Shown: positions 1-7,659, numbered from the stretch's first letter. The stretch is 12,951 nt of DNA from JBMYXZ01 sp049608925 (GCA_049608925.1 JBMYXZ010000038.1:1-12951), one strand, 5' to 3'. Translations and numbers: made by a program. Notes: generated by a model from the letters alone, not told the origin.

Positions 1-367
1 CATCACGGTCAGACTTAACCTGAAAACGTATCTCTAGCGGGGTTTTCACCAGCCCTTGGTTTTGAGTTGGCTGATAGAACTTATAGCTGATATTTGAAAG
101 TCTATAGTGAGAACTGATGTCTTTAATCAATTCACTTGCCTGCAGGCGCTGGACGTCACATTGCAATCGCTGACAGGTATTGCGCCAATAAGCCTGTGTA
201 CTATTGTAATAAGAAACGTCGCGAAAGCGATGATTTAAGGCTGTCAGATCAGTCTGAGCTTGTTGAATAGCGCTCGAGACTTCAGCACGCTTTATAGACA
301 GCCACCTATCAGCACCCAGCGCAACACTTAAAACAATTATTGGGGCTATCAAGAAACGTTTCTTCAT
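1..367 (-). CDS. PilO/GspM-like inner-membrane platform protein, 3' part outside the window
   Basis: The reading frame is open from its ATG (365-367) to the window edge and gives 122 residues; the C-terminus lies outside. A basic N-terminus (MKKR) is followed by one hydrophobic segment at about residues 5-21. Next comes a polar, Gln-rich, probably helical stretch (about 25-85), then the beginning of a beta-rich domain (KTPLEIRFQVKSD, 108-120). A short cytoplasmic tail, one membrane helix, a coiled coil and a ferredoxin-like domain is the design of PilO/GspM subunits of type IV pilus and type II secretion platforms. Cys65 and Cys70 (CQRLQC) could form a disulfide. The ATG overlaps the upstream PilN-like stop as ATGA, and AAGGTGG lies 4 nt before the ATG (372-378), so translation is probably coupled. 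The assignment rests on architecture and on following a PilN-like gene, not on a diagnostic motif; an unrelated single-pass protein is possible. Confidence 0.55.
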   Translation of the reverse strand, partial: MKKRFLIAPIIVLSVALGADRWLSIKRAEVSSAIQQAQTDLTALNHRFRDVSYYNSTQAYWRNTCQRLQCDVQRLQASELIKDISSHYRLSNISYKFYQPTQNQGLVKTPLEIRFQVKSDRD

Positions 368-1581
368 GACACCACCTTAAGTTCTATACAGCTTTTACAG
401 CTGTTCTGACCATAGTCTACAGATGATTCAGAAACGCGCGCGACCAGAATTTCTTCGGAAAAGGGGGCTTCTAAAACGTTTACAGTATAGTCTGGTATCT
501 GCCGTTTTAGGCTTTCTACAAAGCCATTAAAACTGTCCACCACTGCTTTTGGATTACTGTGTCCCTTGGACCATTTCAGGGTCAAGCGTAGACTTTGAGG
601 CTCCCATGCAAATGATTCAATTAAAAAGCCTCGGTGTAGCATTGCCGCTGAAATGCTCTTTAATACCGCAAGCGGTGATCTGGTTGAATCCAACTCCTTG
701 CGAAAGTGACTAGCCTGTTTCATGAACTGATAATCCGCGTCGGACAGGCTAGCTTCTGCAGAGCTTAAGCGTGCTTGGACAGCATCGACGTCGCTGTGCA
801 AATTTTGCAGGTCAGACAGGGCATGTTGGTAGTCCGAGAACTCACCTTTCAAGTATCCCCCAAGCCATGCTGCCATAACTAGCGTTGCCGCCGCTGTCAT
901 CAGTGGCACCCGTGAGGGCGCAAGGGATCGAATCGTCACGCTGTCGGTCAACTTCAATTTTGCAAAGTCCACCAGGCCAGATTCTTGGATAATTTCGCGA
1001 CCGTCAAAATAGCTCTGTGACTTCAGGTAGCGGGTAGTGTCCTCTATATTATCTTGACTATCGGCTGGCAGATAGCGGCTCATCAGGACTTTTCTGTCGT
1101 GAAATACCGTATGACGCACTGCACCAGATAACTGTTTAGTAGCGCGCACCACCCAACCAGCTGCAGGCACCAGCATTCTTTCCATCAGTGGCATCAAACA
1201 AATTTTGCCAACTTGCTGGCCCGCCTGGTGCAATGTCTCTAGCCATTTCATCTCTGGCGATGCATTCTGTAGCCCCAGACTATGAAACCCTAAGAAGTCA
1301 TAGGGCTGAACTTTATAAATTGCATACGATTCTTGTTTAGCATGGCGCAGTTGCCTTAAATAACTTGTTCGGTCAATCCACGACATCGATACCGACGCCT
1401 CGTGCTGCACTTCAATAGAGGACGTATTAATAATGACGTTTATGGTGGATGGCCCCAGCGCCCGCAGCTTCTCGAGCAAGGCTTCGATAGTTGCAAAGCT
1501 CTCGTGCGCAGTCTTACCCTTTTCGAACAAAAAGAATTCTTGATCTTCGAAGACAATACAGTGGTTACGCTTGTTTATCAT
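364..1581 (-). CDS. PilN/GspL-like single-pass membrane protein with N-terminal cytoplasmic domain
   Basis: The 405-residue protein has a cytoplasmic N-terminal part (about 1-220), one membrane helix (about 225-245, rich in Ala/Leu/Val), a likely coiled coil (about 246-300) and a C-terminal alpha/beta module (about 315-383: GFLIESFAWEPQSLRLTLKW, then an AVVDSFNGFVESLKR helix and a VNVLEAPFS strand). That C-terminal pattern is typical of PilN and the periplasmic part of GspL. The N-terminal part may be a degenerate actin-like PilM/GspL domain; I see no clear nucleotide-binding motif. In type IV pili and type II secretion this protein links the cytoplasmic ATPase to the PilO/GspM ring. The last residues carry a CKSC pair (395-398). 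The start overlaps the MotA-like gene by 17 bp and has no good ribosome-binding site, suggesting coupled translation; the stop overlaps the next start. Family call is moderate confidence; the coding status is strong. Confidence 0.65.
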   Translation of the reverse strand: MINKRNHCIVFEDQEFFLFEKGKTAHESFATIEALLEKLRALGPSTINVIINTSSIEVQHEASVSMSWIDRTSYLRQLRHAKQESYAIYKVQPYDFLGFHSLGLQNASPEMKWLETLHQAGQQVGKICLMPLMERMLVPAAGWVVRATKQLSGAVRHTVFHDRKVLMSRYLPADSQDNIEDTTRYLKSQSYFDGREIIQESGLVDFAKLKLTDSVTIRSLAPSRVPLMTAAATLVMAAWLGGYLKGEFSDYQHALSDLQNLHSDVDAVQARLSSAEASLSDADYQFMKQASHFRKELDSTRSPLAVLKSISAAMLHRGFLIESFAWEPQSLRLTLKWSKGHSNPKAVVDSFNGFVESLKRQIPDYTVNVLEAPFSEEILVARVSESSVDYGQNSCKSCIELKVVS

Positions 1582-2617
1582 GCGCTGCCGGTGATGGAGT
1601 TTGCTTATTCAAAGCCAGGATACTTTTGCTAATCATCCGCATTTCGCTGCGAATTTCATCCAAAGCTTCCTTGCGACCAGAAGAAGATTCATCAATAAAT
1701 CGTGTTGTAAGAGCCTCGATATTCGTGATGCGGTCTTGGGCTTGCTGTTCATTTTGCCTGGTTTCAACCAGCAACGTGATCTGCTCAACCAGTTTCAGCA
1801 GGTATTGCTGAGCTTGCTCTTGCTGCTGGTGTGATTGGCTCATTGTCCTTTGTATCGTGTCAATATTTTCTGCGGTTTGCTCGAGCAGAACATTCGTATA
1901 CAACGCTGCCTCTAGGGGAGAATCATTTGACCCAAGCGGATTTTTTGACATCTCCATCAACCATTCTTCGATTTCACTGTAGAACCTAGCCCCTGCCTGA
2001 GAAGCTTGCAGTTCGATAAACCCTAATATCAAAGAGCCCGCCAGGCCAAAAAGGGACGAACTAAAAGCTAATCCCATGCCAGTCAAAGGGGCGGCAAGCC
2101 CGGATTTCAGCTGATCAAACATTGCGCCTGTTGCCGCCGGGTCGCTTGGCAGGCTGGTGATCACATCCGATACTGATTGCAGTGTTAGCGACAGCCCCCA
2201 AAAGGTTCCAAGCAACCCAAGGAAGACCGATAAGCCGATAAGATAGCGCCCGGTCTCCCGAGATTCATCCAACCGAGTTGCCACGCCATCCAACAGAGAT
2301 TGCACAGTCATCGAGCTTAATGGCTGATCTTGCGAGAGAGTGTTTGCTACAGAGACCAAAATCCGCGGAGGCTTTTGATGAGACGCTTCGCTATTTCTGC
2401 GTTCACGATACGCTTCCAGCCATTTTGATTCTGGATATATACGCACCACATGACGCAGTGCATGCAATATACCAACCACGATTACACCCAGAATCACACT
2501 GTTTAAAACAGTATTCATCGCAAAAAAGTTCTGCAAGCTATCGGCCAGATAAACCGTCAATAATGCCAAAGCAGCTAAAAATATAACGATTCGGACGAGA
2601 TATTGGGTCGGGCGCAT
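1565..2617 (-). CDS. MotA/TolQ/ExbB-family proton-channel-like protein
   Basis: The 350-residue protein has four predicted membrane helices at about 7-27, 35-57, 124-147 and 174-203. The last two carry the family pattern: GLLGTFWGLSLTL (134-146), APLTGMGLAFSSSLFGLAGS (176-195) and a following SEIEEWL helix. MotA/TolQ/ExbB proteins form pentameric inner-membrane proton channels that move a MotB/TolR/ExbD-type partner anchored at the cell wall. A long Gln/Glu-rich tail (about 235-335, including SQSHQQQEQAQQY) is probably coiled coil and cytoplasmic. Alphaproteobacterial members of this length usually sit beside an OmpA/MotB-like peptidoglycan-binding gene; here the next genes are PilN- and PilO-like instead. 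It is the first gene of the minus-strand cluster, with a good promoter 5' of it and a weak AAGG 8 nt before the ATG. It could be a generic biopolymer-transport channel rather than a pilus component; no flagellar genes are visible. Confidence 0.85.
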   Translation of the reverse strand: MRPTQYLVRIVIFLAALALLTVYLADSLQNFFAMNTVLNSVILGVIVVGILHALRHVVRIYPESKWLEAYRERRNSEASHQKPPRILVSVANTLSQDQPLSSMTVQSLLDGVATRLDESRETGRYLIGLSVFLGLLGTFWGLSLTLQSVSDVITSLPSDPAATGAMFDQLKSGLAAPLTGMGLAFSSSLFGLAGSLILGFIELQASQAGARFYSEIEEWLMEMSKNPLGSNDSPLEAALYTNVLLEQTAENIDTIQRTMSQSHQQQEQAQQYLLKLVEQITLLVETRQNEQQAQDRITNIEALTTRFIDESSSGRKEALDEIRSEMRMISKSILALNKQTPSPAAHDKQA

Positions 2618-2645
2618 GTAAAGCCTTGTTTAACCTAGATGTCTA

Positions 2646-2675
2646 TTTATACACTGGTTGGCAAACATTCGTCAA
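2646..2675 (-). promoter_or_regulatory. Sigma70-type promoter of the MotA-like/PilN-like cluster
   Basis: Read on the minus strand, TTGACG (2670-2675) and TATAAA (2646-2651) are separated by 18 bp; each hexamer matches the consensus at five of six positions. The -10 box is 28 bp before the MotA-like ATG, leaving a short leader. No experimental support is available. Confidence 0.6.
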
Positions 2676-2685
2676 ACGCTGGCGG

Positions 2686-2699
2686 TTAACAATTGTTAA
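2686..2699. promoter_or_regulatory. 14-bp perfect palindrome between divergent genes, possible operator
   Basis: TTAACAATTGTTAA reads identically on both strands. It sits 10 bp upstream of the -35 box of the minus-strand promoter. It also overlaps TTGTTA (2693-2698), which with TATTTA 16 bp further on (2715-2720) could be a weak plus-strand promoter for the secreted-protein gene at 2790. A dimeric regulator bound here could affect both directions. The site is AT-rich, so a chance palindrome remains possible. Confidence 0.35.
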
Positions 2700-2789
2700 T
2701 AAAATATTATGTGATATTTAAGATGTTGTTTATGCCCAGATAATATATAAAACCTACGCTGTAAGTGACGCTACCACAGGAGGTGAGTC

Positions 2790-3851
2790 ATGAAACAGAT
2801 AATAACAAACACCAGTCTAAATGTTCTTGCAATTCTTATGCTTTTTTCAACCCACACATATGCGTCCTCAAGCGCAGAGAATGAACTGAGAAAAAGCCAA
2901 ATCCATTGGGCAAATGTCCCCGATGATTACATGCAGTTTGATGCCGAGGAGGAGCAAACAACCCTGACTGATGTCGTTAAAGATATGCGATCAGGTTTCG
3001 TCTTCACAGAAACAGGCAAACGCAAGCTTCTTATGCGCGAGATCGAGCGCGAAGGCAAAAAGCGTGCGAAGATTATGCGCCGTAATTTCTTTGAAAAGAC
3101 TCACCAGGAAGCGGTTAATTTTATCCCTGAGTACATGCTGGCAATCATTCCACCGGCAGTCATTAATGGTATTGGATTTTCTAAAAAAGATTTCCCCATG
3201 GCCACTGCACAAAAATATATGCGCTTGGCCATGGATATTAATTTTGCCCAGGCTAAAAACATTGAAACCCATAATAGCTGGGAATTACTGAAAAACAAAA
3301 TGATCAGCGAATGCTATGAGCGTGCGGGGCAACGGTTCATGGCAGCAGCCAAAATGCCTGAATACTTGATTACAAGGATGGAAAACGAGAATCTAAAATT
3401 GAAAGAGATTCTACGTAAAAGACCTGCTGCCCGCGAGAATATGAAAAAGGTCATTCTAAATCTTCCACTAGTCACCAAAGTACTAAAGACCGAGGTCAGT
3501 CCTGATGATTATGGCATTCTTGTGAACCCGTTTCTCATAAGCGATATTGCCTACTGCATGCGCAAGGTTGTTGAAGAAGCCCCAGAATTAATGCAACTGG
3601 AAGGCGATTATCCTTTACTAAGCAGCATACTGACCATGGCACCGAAAGACATTGCCTATGCAGTCCCCATGAATGCGGATATTACAGATATGCGCGTGTC
3701 AGCTCTACAAGTATTTCGTTGGGCAGCGCATCATACTAATGAGCAGCGACGATTTAAGATGCTTAATAAAATTGCAGACAGGCTATACAAAAGCCTTAGT
3801 GGATTAAGTGACGGCCATCCACTTTATAAAAAATTTCAAACCCTAACATGA
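2790..3851 (+). CDS. Secreted protein of unknown function
   Basis: I do not recognise this 353-residue protein. It begins with a signal peptide: polar/basic N-terminus, hydrophobic core NVLAILMLFS (11-20) and a likely signal peptidase I site after THTYA (21-25), so it is probably periplasmic or released. The mature part is mostly helical by composition, with a strongly basic helix at about 76-100 (KRKLLMREIEREGKKRAK), an uncharged FIPEYMLAIIPPAVINGIGF stretch (111-130), and two cysteines (175 and 256) that could pair. No catalytic motif is evident. The start is firm: AGGAGG (2778-2783) lies 6 nt before the ATG. It is transcribed away from the MotA-like cluster from a 172-bp shared intergenic region and its last 9 bp overlap the 3' end of the convergent COQ10/RatA gene. 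A role linked to the divergent envelope cluster is only a guess. Confidence 0.8.
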   Translation: MKQIITNTSLNVLAILMLFSTHTYASSSAENELRKSQIHWANVPDDYMQFDAEEEQTTLTDVVKDMRSGFVFTETGKRKLLMREIEREGKKRAKIMRRNFFEKTHQEAVNFIPEYMLAIIPPAVINGIGFSKKDFPMATAQKYMRLAMDINFAQAKNIETHNSWELLKNKMISECYERAGQRFMAAAKMPEYLITRMENENLKLKEILRKRPAARENMKKVILNLPLVTKVLKTEVSPDDYGILVNPFLISDIAYCMRKVVEEAPELMQLEGDYPLLSSILTMAPKDIAYAVPMNADITDMRVSALQVFRWAAHHTNEQRRFKMLNKIADRLYKSLSGLSDGHPLYKKFQTLT

Positions 3852-4286
3852 TGTCTTTTGATACAGGGTCTTCGCGCGTTGCTCGAAGGCCCCTATCATT
3901 AGTTGCACAGCTTCATTAAAGAAAAAGGTCATTGCTGTTTGCAAAACAGAAGACTTGAAGGCAAAATCCACGAAGAAGTCAATCTCGCAAGACCCGTCTC
4001 CTACTTCTTTAAACTTCCAGTGATTATTCAGATATTTAAACGGCCCTTGTTCGTACTTGACCCTGATTTCTTCAAAGGGGCTAAGTCGCACGGTTGAAAC
4101 AAAATGCTCGCGAAACATTTTATACCCAATTGCCAGATCCGCCTTAATTTCATTATCTTCACGGCTGTTGATACGAGCACTGACACACCACGGCAGAAAC
4201 TCTGGGTAACTCTCAATGTCAGCTACCAGCGTGAACATTTGCTCCGGCGTATACGGAACGACTCGTGTTTCAGCATGCGTTGGCAT
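3843..4286 (-). CDS. ratA: COQ10/RatA-family START-domain protein (probable ubiquinone-binding protein)
   Basis: The 147-residue protein matches the single-domain COQ10/RatA family in length and pattern: a FTLVADIESYPEFLPWC block (18-34), REHFVSTVRLSPF (59-71), GPFKYLNNHWKF (81-92) and a C-terminal amphipathic helix around residues 120-142. The helix-grip fold binds a hydrophobic ligand. Yeast Coq10 binds ubiquinone and supports respiration, while E. coli RatA was described as a ribosome-targeting toxin. The alphaproteobacterial copy beside lipA is better explained as a coenzyme Q-binding protein. It is the last gene of the lpdA-lipA cluster; its ATG lies 17 bp inside the lipA 3' end and AGAGG (4291-4295) sits only 4 nt before it, so translational coupling is likely. 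Family call is secure, the biochemical role less so. Confidence 0.93.
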   Translation of the reverse strand: MPTHAETRVVPYTPEQMFTLVADIESYPEFLPWCVSARINSREDNEIKADLAIGYKMFREHFVSTVRLSPFEEIRVKYEQGPFKYLNNHWKFKEVGDGSCEIDFFVDFAFKSSVLQTAMTFFFNEAVQLMIGAFEQRAKTLYQKTSC

Positions 4287-5169
4287 GAGGCCTCTGCAAT
4301 TGATCTAGTCTAGCTGCACGCAGCTTTTCAAAGTCATCCCCTGCATGATAGGAAGATCGCGTCATCGGAGACGCAGATACCATCAAGAATCCCTTACCGC
4401 GCGCCATTTTTGCATACTCGTCAAACTCTTGAGGTGGCACAAAACGCATAACATCGTGATGCTTTGGAGACGGCTGCAAGTACTGACCAACGGTTAAAAA
4501 GTCCACATCCGCTGCCCTTAAGTCATCCATCACTTGATACAGCTCAGACTTTTCCTCTCCTAGCCCCACCATCAAGCCAGACTTAGTAAACATTTCTGGA
4601 TCCAAGTCTTTGACTTTCTGTAGCAAGCGTATGGAATGGAAATACCGCGCACCTGGACGAACTGATTTATACAGCCTTGGCACAGTCTCAAGGTTGTGGT
4701 TATAAACGTCAGGCTTAGCCTCTACAACTTGTTCAATGGCACCTTCTTTACGCAAGAAATCAGGTGTCAACACCTCGATCGTAGTGCCGGGGCTATAGAT
4801 GCGAATAAAGCGAATAGTCTTGGCAAAGTGCGCGGCCCCACCGTCGGGAAGGTCATCACGATCCACTGAGGTAACCACGACGTGCTTCAGGCCCAGCTCG
4901 GCCATAGCAGCAGCGACTCTCTCAGGCTCATGGGGGTCAAGCAAGTCGGGCGTTCCAGTTGCCACATCACAAAAGCGGCAAGCGCGCGTGCAAACCGCCC
5001 CAAGAATCATGACAGTTGCATGCTTCATCGCCCAGCATTCACCGATATTAGGGCACGAGGCTTCTTCGCATACAGTGTTCAGTTTTTTCTCGCGAATAAC
5101 ATCACGTGTTGCTTGATACTGTTTTGATACTGGCGCTTTAACGCGAATCCAATCAGGCTTTTGTTGCAT
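4270..5169 (-). CDS. lipA: Lipoyl synthase
   Basis: LipA is a radical-SAM enzyme that inserts two sulfur atoms into protein-bound octanoyl groups, making the lipoyl cofactor of pyruvate and 2-oxoglutarate dehydrogenases. All hallmark residues are present in the 299-residue protein. The auxiliary cluster cysteines are Cys34, Cys39 and Cys45 (VCEEASCPNIGEC). The radical-SAM CX3CX2C motif is CTRACRFC, with Cys60, Cys64 and Cys67. The C-terminal RSSY motif (271-274) has a serine known in LipA to ligate the auxiliary cluster. The VVTSVDRDDLPDGGA block (98-112) is also diagnostic. Length is slightly short of the common 300-330 residues because the N-terminal extension is short. The ATG is 11 bp after the lpdA stop, and its AGGAA ribosome-binding site (5178-5182) overlaps that stop codon, so the two are one transcript. 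Its product LpdA uses the cofactor LipA completes. Confidence 0.98.
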   Translation of the reverse strand: MQQKPDWIRVKAPVSKQYQATRDVIREKKLNTVCEEASCPNIGECWAMKHATVMILGAVCTRACRFCDVATGTPDLLDPHEPERVAAAMAELGLKHVVVTSVDRDDLPDGGAAHFAKTIRFIRIYSPGTTIEVLTPDFLRKEGAIEQVVEAKPDVYNHNLETVPRLYKSVRPGARYFHSIRLLQKVKDLDPEMFTKSGLMVGLGEEKSELYQVMDDLRAADVDFLTVGQYLQPSPKHHDVMRFVPPQEFDEYAKMARGKGFLMVSASPMTRSSYHAGDDFEKLRAARLDQLQRPHANAC

Positions 5170-5180
5170 GATTTCAGTTC

Positions 5181-6596
5181 CTACATATGTATGACTTTGT
5201 CATAAGCATCCAGCACAGATTCGTGCATCATCTCAGACAATGTTGGGTGTGGGAAAATCGTGTGCATCAATTCTTGCTCGGTTGTCTCCAACGATTTGGC
5301 AATGGCATATCCTTGAATTAATTCTGTCACTTCTGCACCAATCATATGCGCGCCCAGCAGCTCACCTGTCTTAGCATCAAAGACTGTCTTTATCAGCCCT
5401 TCTGGCTCGCCCAACGCAATGGCCTTACCATTCCCTTGGAACGGGAAGCGTCCCACTTTAATTTCATGACCGGCTTCCTTGGCTTTTTCTTCAGTTAGGC
5501 CAACGCTTGCAACTTGGGGATTACTGTACGTACAGCCAGGGATGCTTTCCTTCTTCATTGGATGCAATCCCTTTTCTCCACACAAGTGCTCAACCGCCAA
5601 CACACCTTCGTGGCTGGCTTTATGGGCAAGCCATGGAGCACCCGTTACATCACCAATAGCATAGATACCTTTTTCAGCAGTCTCACACCACTCGTTGGTA
5701 ACGATGTGGCCCTTATCAGTCTTAATGCCGGTGCTATCAAGGCCAATATTTTCAACATTGCCTTGAATTCCAACCGCCAGAATAACATTATCGAAAGAAT
5801 CTTTAGAGGCCTTGCCCTTTTTGTCTTTCAGCTCGGCCTCAACTTTTTTGCCCTTAGTTACCAGCTTTTCAACAGATGTTTCTGTCATGATTGAAACGCC
5901 GCGCTTCTCAAAAGCCTTGCGCGCCATCGTTGAAATTTCCTTGTCTTCAACTGGCAGGATGCGATCCATAATCTCAACGATCGTCACTTCCGCCCCCATA
6001 GAACGGTAAAAACTGGCGAACTCAACGCCGATCGCGCCCGAGCCCACAACCAAAAGCTTTTTGGGCATTTTCTTGGGAGTCATCGCATGCTTGTATGTCC
6101 AGATAAGATCACCATCTGCTTTCAGGTGCGGCAGCTCGCGCGCCCGTGCACCTGTTGCCAAAATGATATTTTTAGCAAGAAGCGTGGTCATCTTGCCTTT
6201 TGCATCTTTAACTGTCAGCGCGTGCTTGTCTGCTTTTTTGCCAGTCAACTGCCCATAACCTGTGTGCACGTCGATCTTATTCTTTTTCATCAGGTGCTTA
6301 ATGCCGGAAGACAACTGATCTGCAACACCGCGAGAACGCTTGATGACCTTATCCAGATCGAAGCTAGCTTTTTCAACCTTAAGGCCAAAAGCCTCGGCGT
6401 GATTCATATAGTCATACACTTCTGCAGAGCGCAACAAAGCCTTTGTTGGGATGCACCCCCAATTCAGACATATGCCGCCAAGGTGCTCGCCTTCAACGAT
6501 TGCTGTCTTTTTACCTAGTTGGCTTGCGCGGATAGCGGCGACGTACCCGCCAGGACCTGCTCCAACAACAATCACATCATAAGCTTGCTCTGCCAT
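5181..6596 (-). CDS. lpdA: Dihydrolipoyl dehydrogenase (E3)
   Basis: This flavoenzyme reoxidises dihydrolipoyl groups of 2-oxoacid dehydrogenase complexes using NAD+. The 471-residue protein is full length. It shows the FAD-binding GAGPGG (12-17), the redox-active disulfide in GGICLNWGCIPTK (Cys43 and Cys48), ILATGA (145-150), the NAD-binding VVGSGAIGVEF (183-193), a second FAD contact in YAIGDVTG and the C-terminal catalytic pair in HPTLSE (His450 and Glu455). AGGAG lies 7 nt before the ATG (6604-6608). There is no lipoyl domain fused to the N-terminus, unlike some alphaproteobacterial E3 proteins of PDH operons. It is the first gene of the lpdA-lipA-ratA cluster; E1 and E2 genes are not directly upstream, where a divergent permease gene lies, so they must be elsewhere if present. 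Confidence 0.98.
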   Translation of the reverse strand: MAEQAYDVIVVGAGPGGYVAAIRASQLGKKTAIVEGEHLGGICLNWGCIPTKALLRSAEVYDYMNHAEAFGLKVEKASFDLDKVIKRSRGVADQLSSGIKHLMKKNKIDVHTGYGQLTGKKADKHALTVKDAKGKMTTLLAKNIILATGARARELPHLKADGDLIWTYKHAMTPKKMPKKLLVVGSGAIGVEFASFYRSMGAEVTIVEIMDRILPVEDKEISTMARKAFEKRGVSIMTETSVEKLVTKGKKVEAELKDKKGKASKDSFDNVILAVGIQGNVENIGLDSTGIKTDKGHIVTNEWCETAEKGIYAIGDVTGAPWLAHKASHEGVLAVEHLCGEKGLHPMKKESIPGCTYSNPQVASVGLTEEKAKEAGHEIKVGRFPFQGNGKAIALGEPEGLIKTVFDAKTGELLGAHMIGAEVTELIQGYAIAKSLETTEQELMHTIFPHPTLSEMMHESVLDAYDKVIHM

Positions 6597-6628
6597 GCAT
6601 GAACTCCTATATATTCATTGTTACTGGC

Positions 6629-6657
6629 ACACTACCTTGATTTACAGGCTTTGTCAG
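6629..6657 (-). promoter_or_regulatory. Possible promoter of lpdA-lipA-ratA
   Basis: On the minus strand CTGACA (6652-6657, five of six consensus matches) is followed after 17 bp by TAGTGT (6629-6634, three of six matches). It lies 33 bp before the lpdA start. The -10 element is weak, so this is tentative, but some promoter is expected because lpdA heads the cluster. Confidence 0.35.
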
Positions 6658-6723
6658 CAACAGAGTTGGTAATATTTTGTATCTTGTGGTACATTTTGGA
6701 ACTTTAATATTTAGGTAACGTTA

Positions 6724-7659
6724 ATGACAAGTAATCAACCGCACAATTATCTCAGCTCAGGACTATGGAAAGTCGCCTCATGCGCCTGCTTCGCCGGCAT
6801 TAATGGGATAGTGCGTTATCTTAATGGTGGATCACCGCTGGAAATGGTTGATCCCCTGCCATCCTACGTTATCGTCTTCTTTCAGAATATCTTTGGGGTG
6901 CTAGCCCTGCTGCCTTGGCTGATTGGTCAAGATATGAGAACCTTCAAAACCAACAACCCTGGCCTGCATTTTATTCGAGTACTGGTAGCTGTGATTGGTA
7001 TCGGCATTTGGTACATATCATTGCATTACCTGCAAATTGCGCAAGTTATAGCCCTAGGCTTCACCGGCCCGATCATCACTGTTATCGGCGCCCGCCTGAT
7101 CTTGAACGAGCACTTAGATTGGCAGCGCATGACCGCAATCGGCATCAGCTTTATCGGCGCATTCGTCATTATGCGCCCAGATGAAGTGTTGATGGGTCAG
7201 GGAGATTCCTCCATGGGCTTTGCTGTCTTTCTACCTTTGATAGCTGCCTGCTGCTTTGCTGCGTCAAAGCTGTGCGCCCGCATGTTAGCCTCACGCGGAG
7301 AGTCCCCGAAGGTCATGACATTATATATCCTAACAATGATGGCGCCTGTGTCGTTGATCCCCGCATTGTTCGAGTGGCAAACCCCTAGTGCGCACCATTG
7401 GCCCTGGTTAATTGCTATGGGTGTCTTGGCGAAAGCAGCACACTTCTCGTTGGTAAAAGCTTTCGAGCACGGCGAAGTAACTTTTGTTACACCGTTTGGG
7501 TTCTCAAAAATCTTGATTGGCGCGTCTGTAGGATATCTTGCTTTTGGAGAATACCCCAATACCTGGACCGTATGGATAGGTGCCGGCATTATCTTTACCA
7601 GCGTCATGCTGTTATCCATGATCGCCGAGAAAAAGCAGCCAGCACGCAAGCCCGCGTGA
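6724..7659 (+). CDS. EamA/DMT-family inner-membrane transporter
   Basis: The 311-residue protein has about ten hydrophobic segments arranged as two five-helix EamA repeats, the standard drug/metabolite transporter size. Repeat 1 shows VIVFFQNIFGVLALLPWL (49-66), an FIRVLVAVIGIGIWYISL helix (83-100), IAQVIALGFTGPIITVIGA (105-123), a LNEHLDWQR loop and a GAFVIMRPDE end (145-154). Repeat 2 has FAASKLCARML (178-188), LVKAFEHGEVTFVTPFGF (243-260) and FGEYPNTWTVWIGAGII (274-290). EamA permeases move small metabolites or amphipathic compounds; rickettsial members include an S-adenosylmethionine importer, but nothing here fixes the substrate. A weak AGG lies 8 nt before the ATG. It is divergent from lpdA and convergent with the small secreted gene at 7917. 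I see no clear intrinsic terminator directly after it; the folded palindrome 70 bp downstream may serve. Confidence 0.93.
   Translation: MTSNQPHNYLSSGLWKVASCACFAGINGIVRYLNGGSPLEMVDPLPSYVIVFFQNIFGVLALLPWLIGQDMRTFKTNNPGLHFIRVLVAVIGIGIWYISLHYLQIAQVIALGFTGPIITVIGARLILNEHLDWQRMTAIGISFIGAFVIMRPDEVLMGQGDSSMGFAVFLPLIAACCFAASKLCARMLASRGESPKVMTLYILTMMAPVSLIPALFEWQTPSAHHWPWLIAMGVLAKAAHFSLVKAFEHGEVTFVTPFGFSKILIGASVGYLAFGEYPNTWTVWIGAGIIFTSVMLLSMIAEKKQPARKPA

Noticed and set aside
1565..2617. Resemblance of the MotA-like protein to ZorA of Zorya defence systems
   Set aside because: The fold family is shared, but no ZorB-like OmpA protein, helicase or nuclease gene is beside it, and the neighbours look like a pilus/secretion platform.
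3843..4286. RatA as half of a toxin-antitoxin pair
   Set aside because: There is no RatB-like partner next to it; it follows lipA, the usual place of the coenzyme Q-binding family member.
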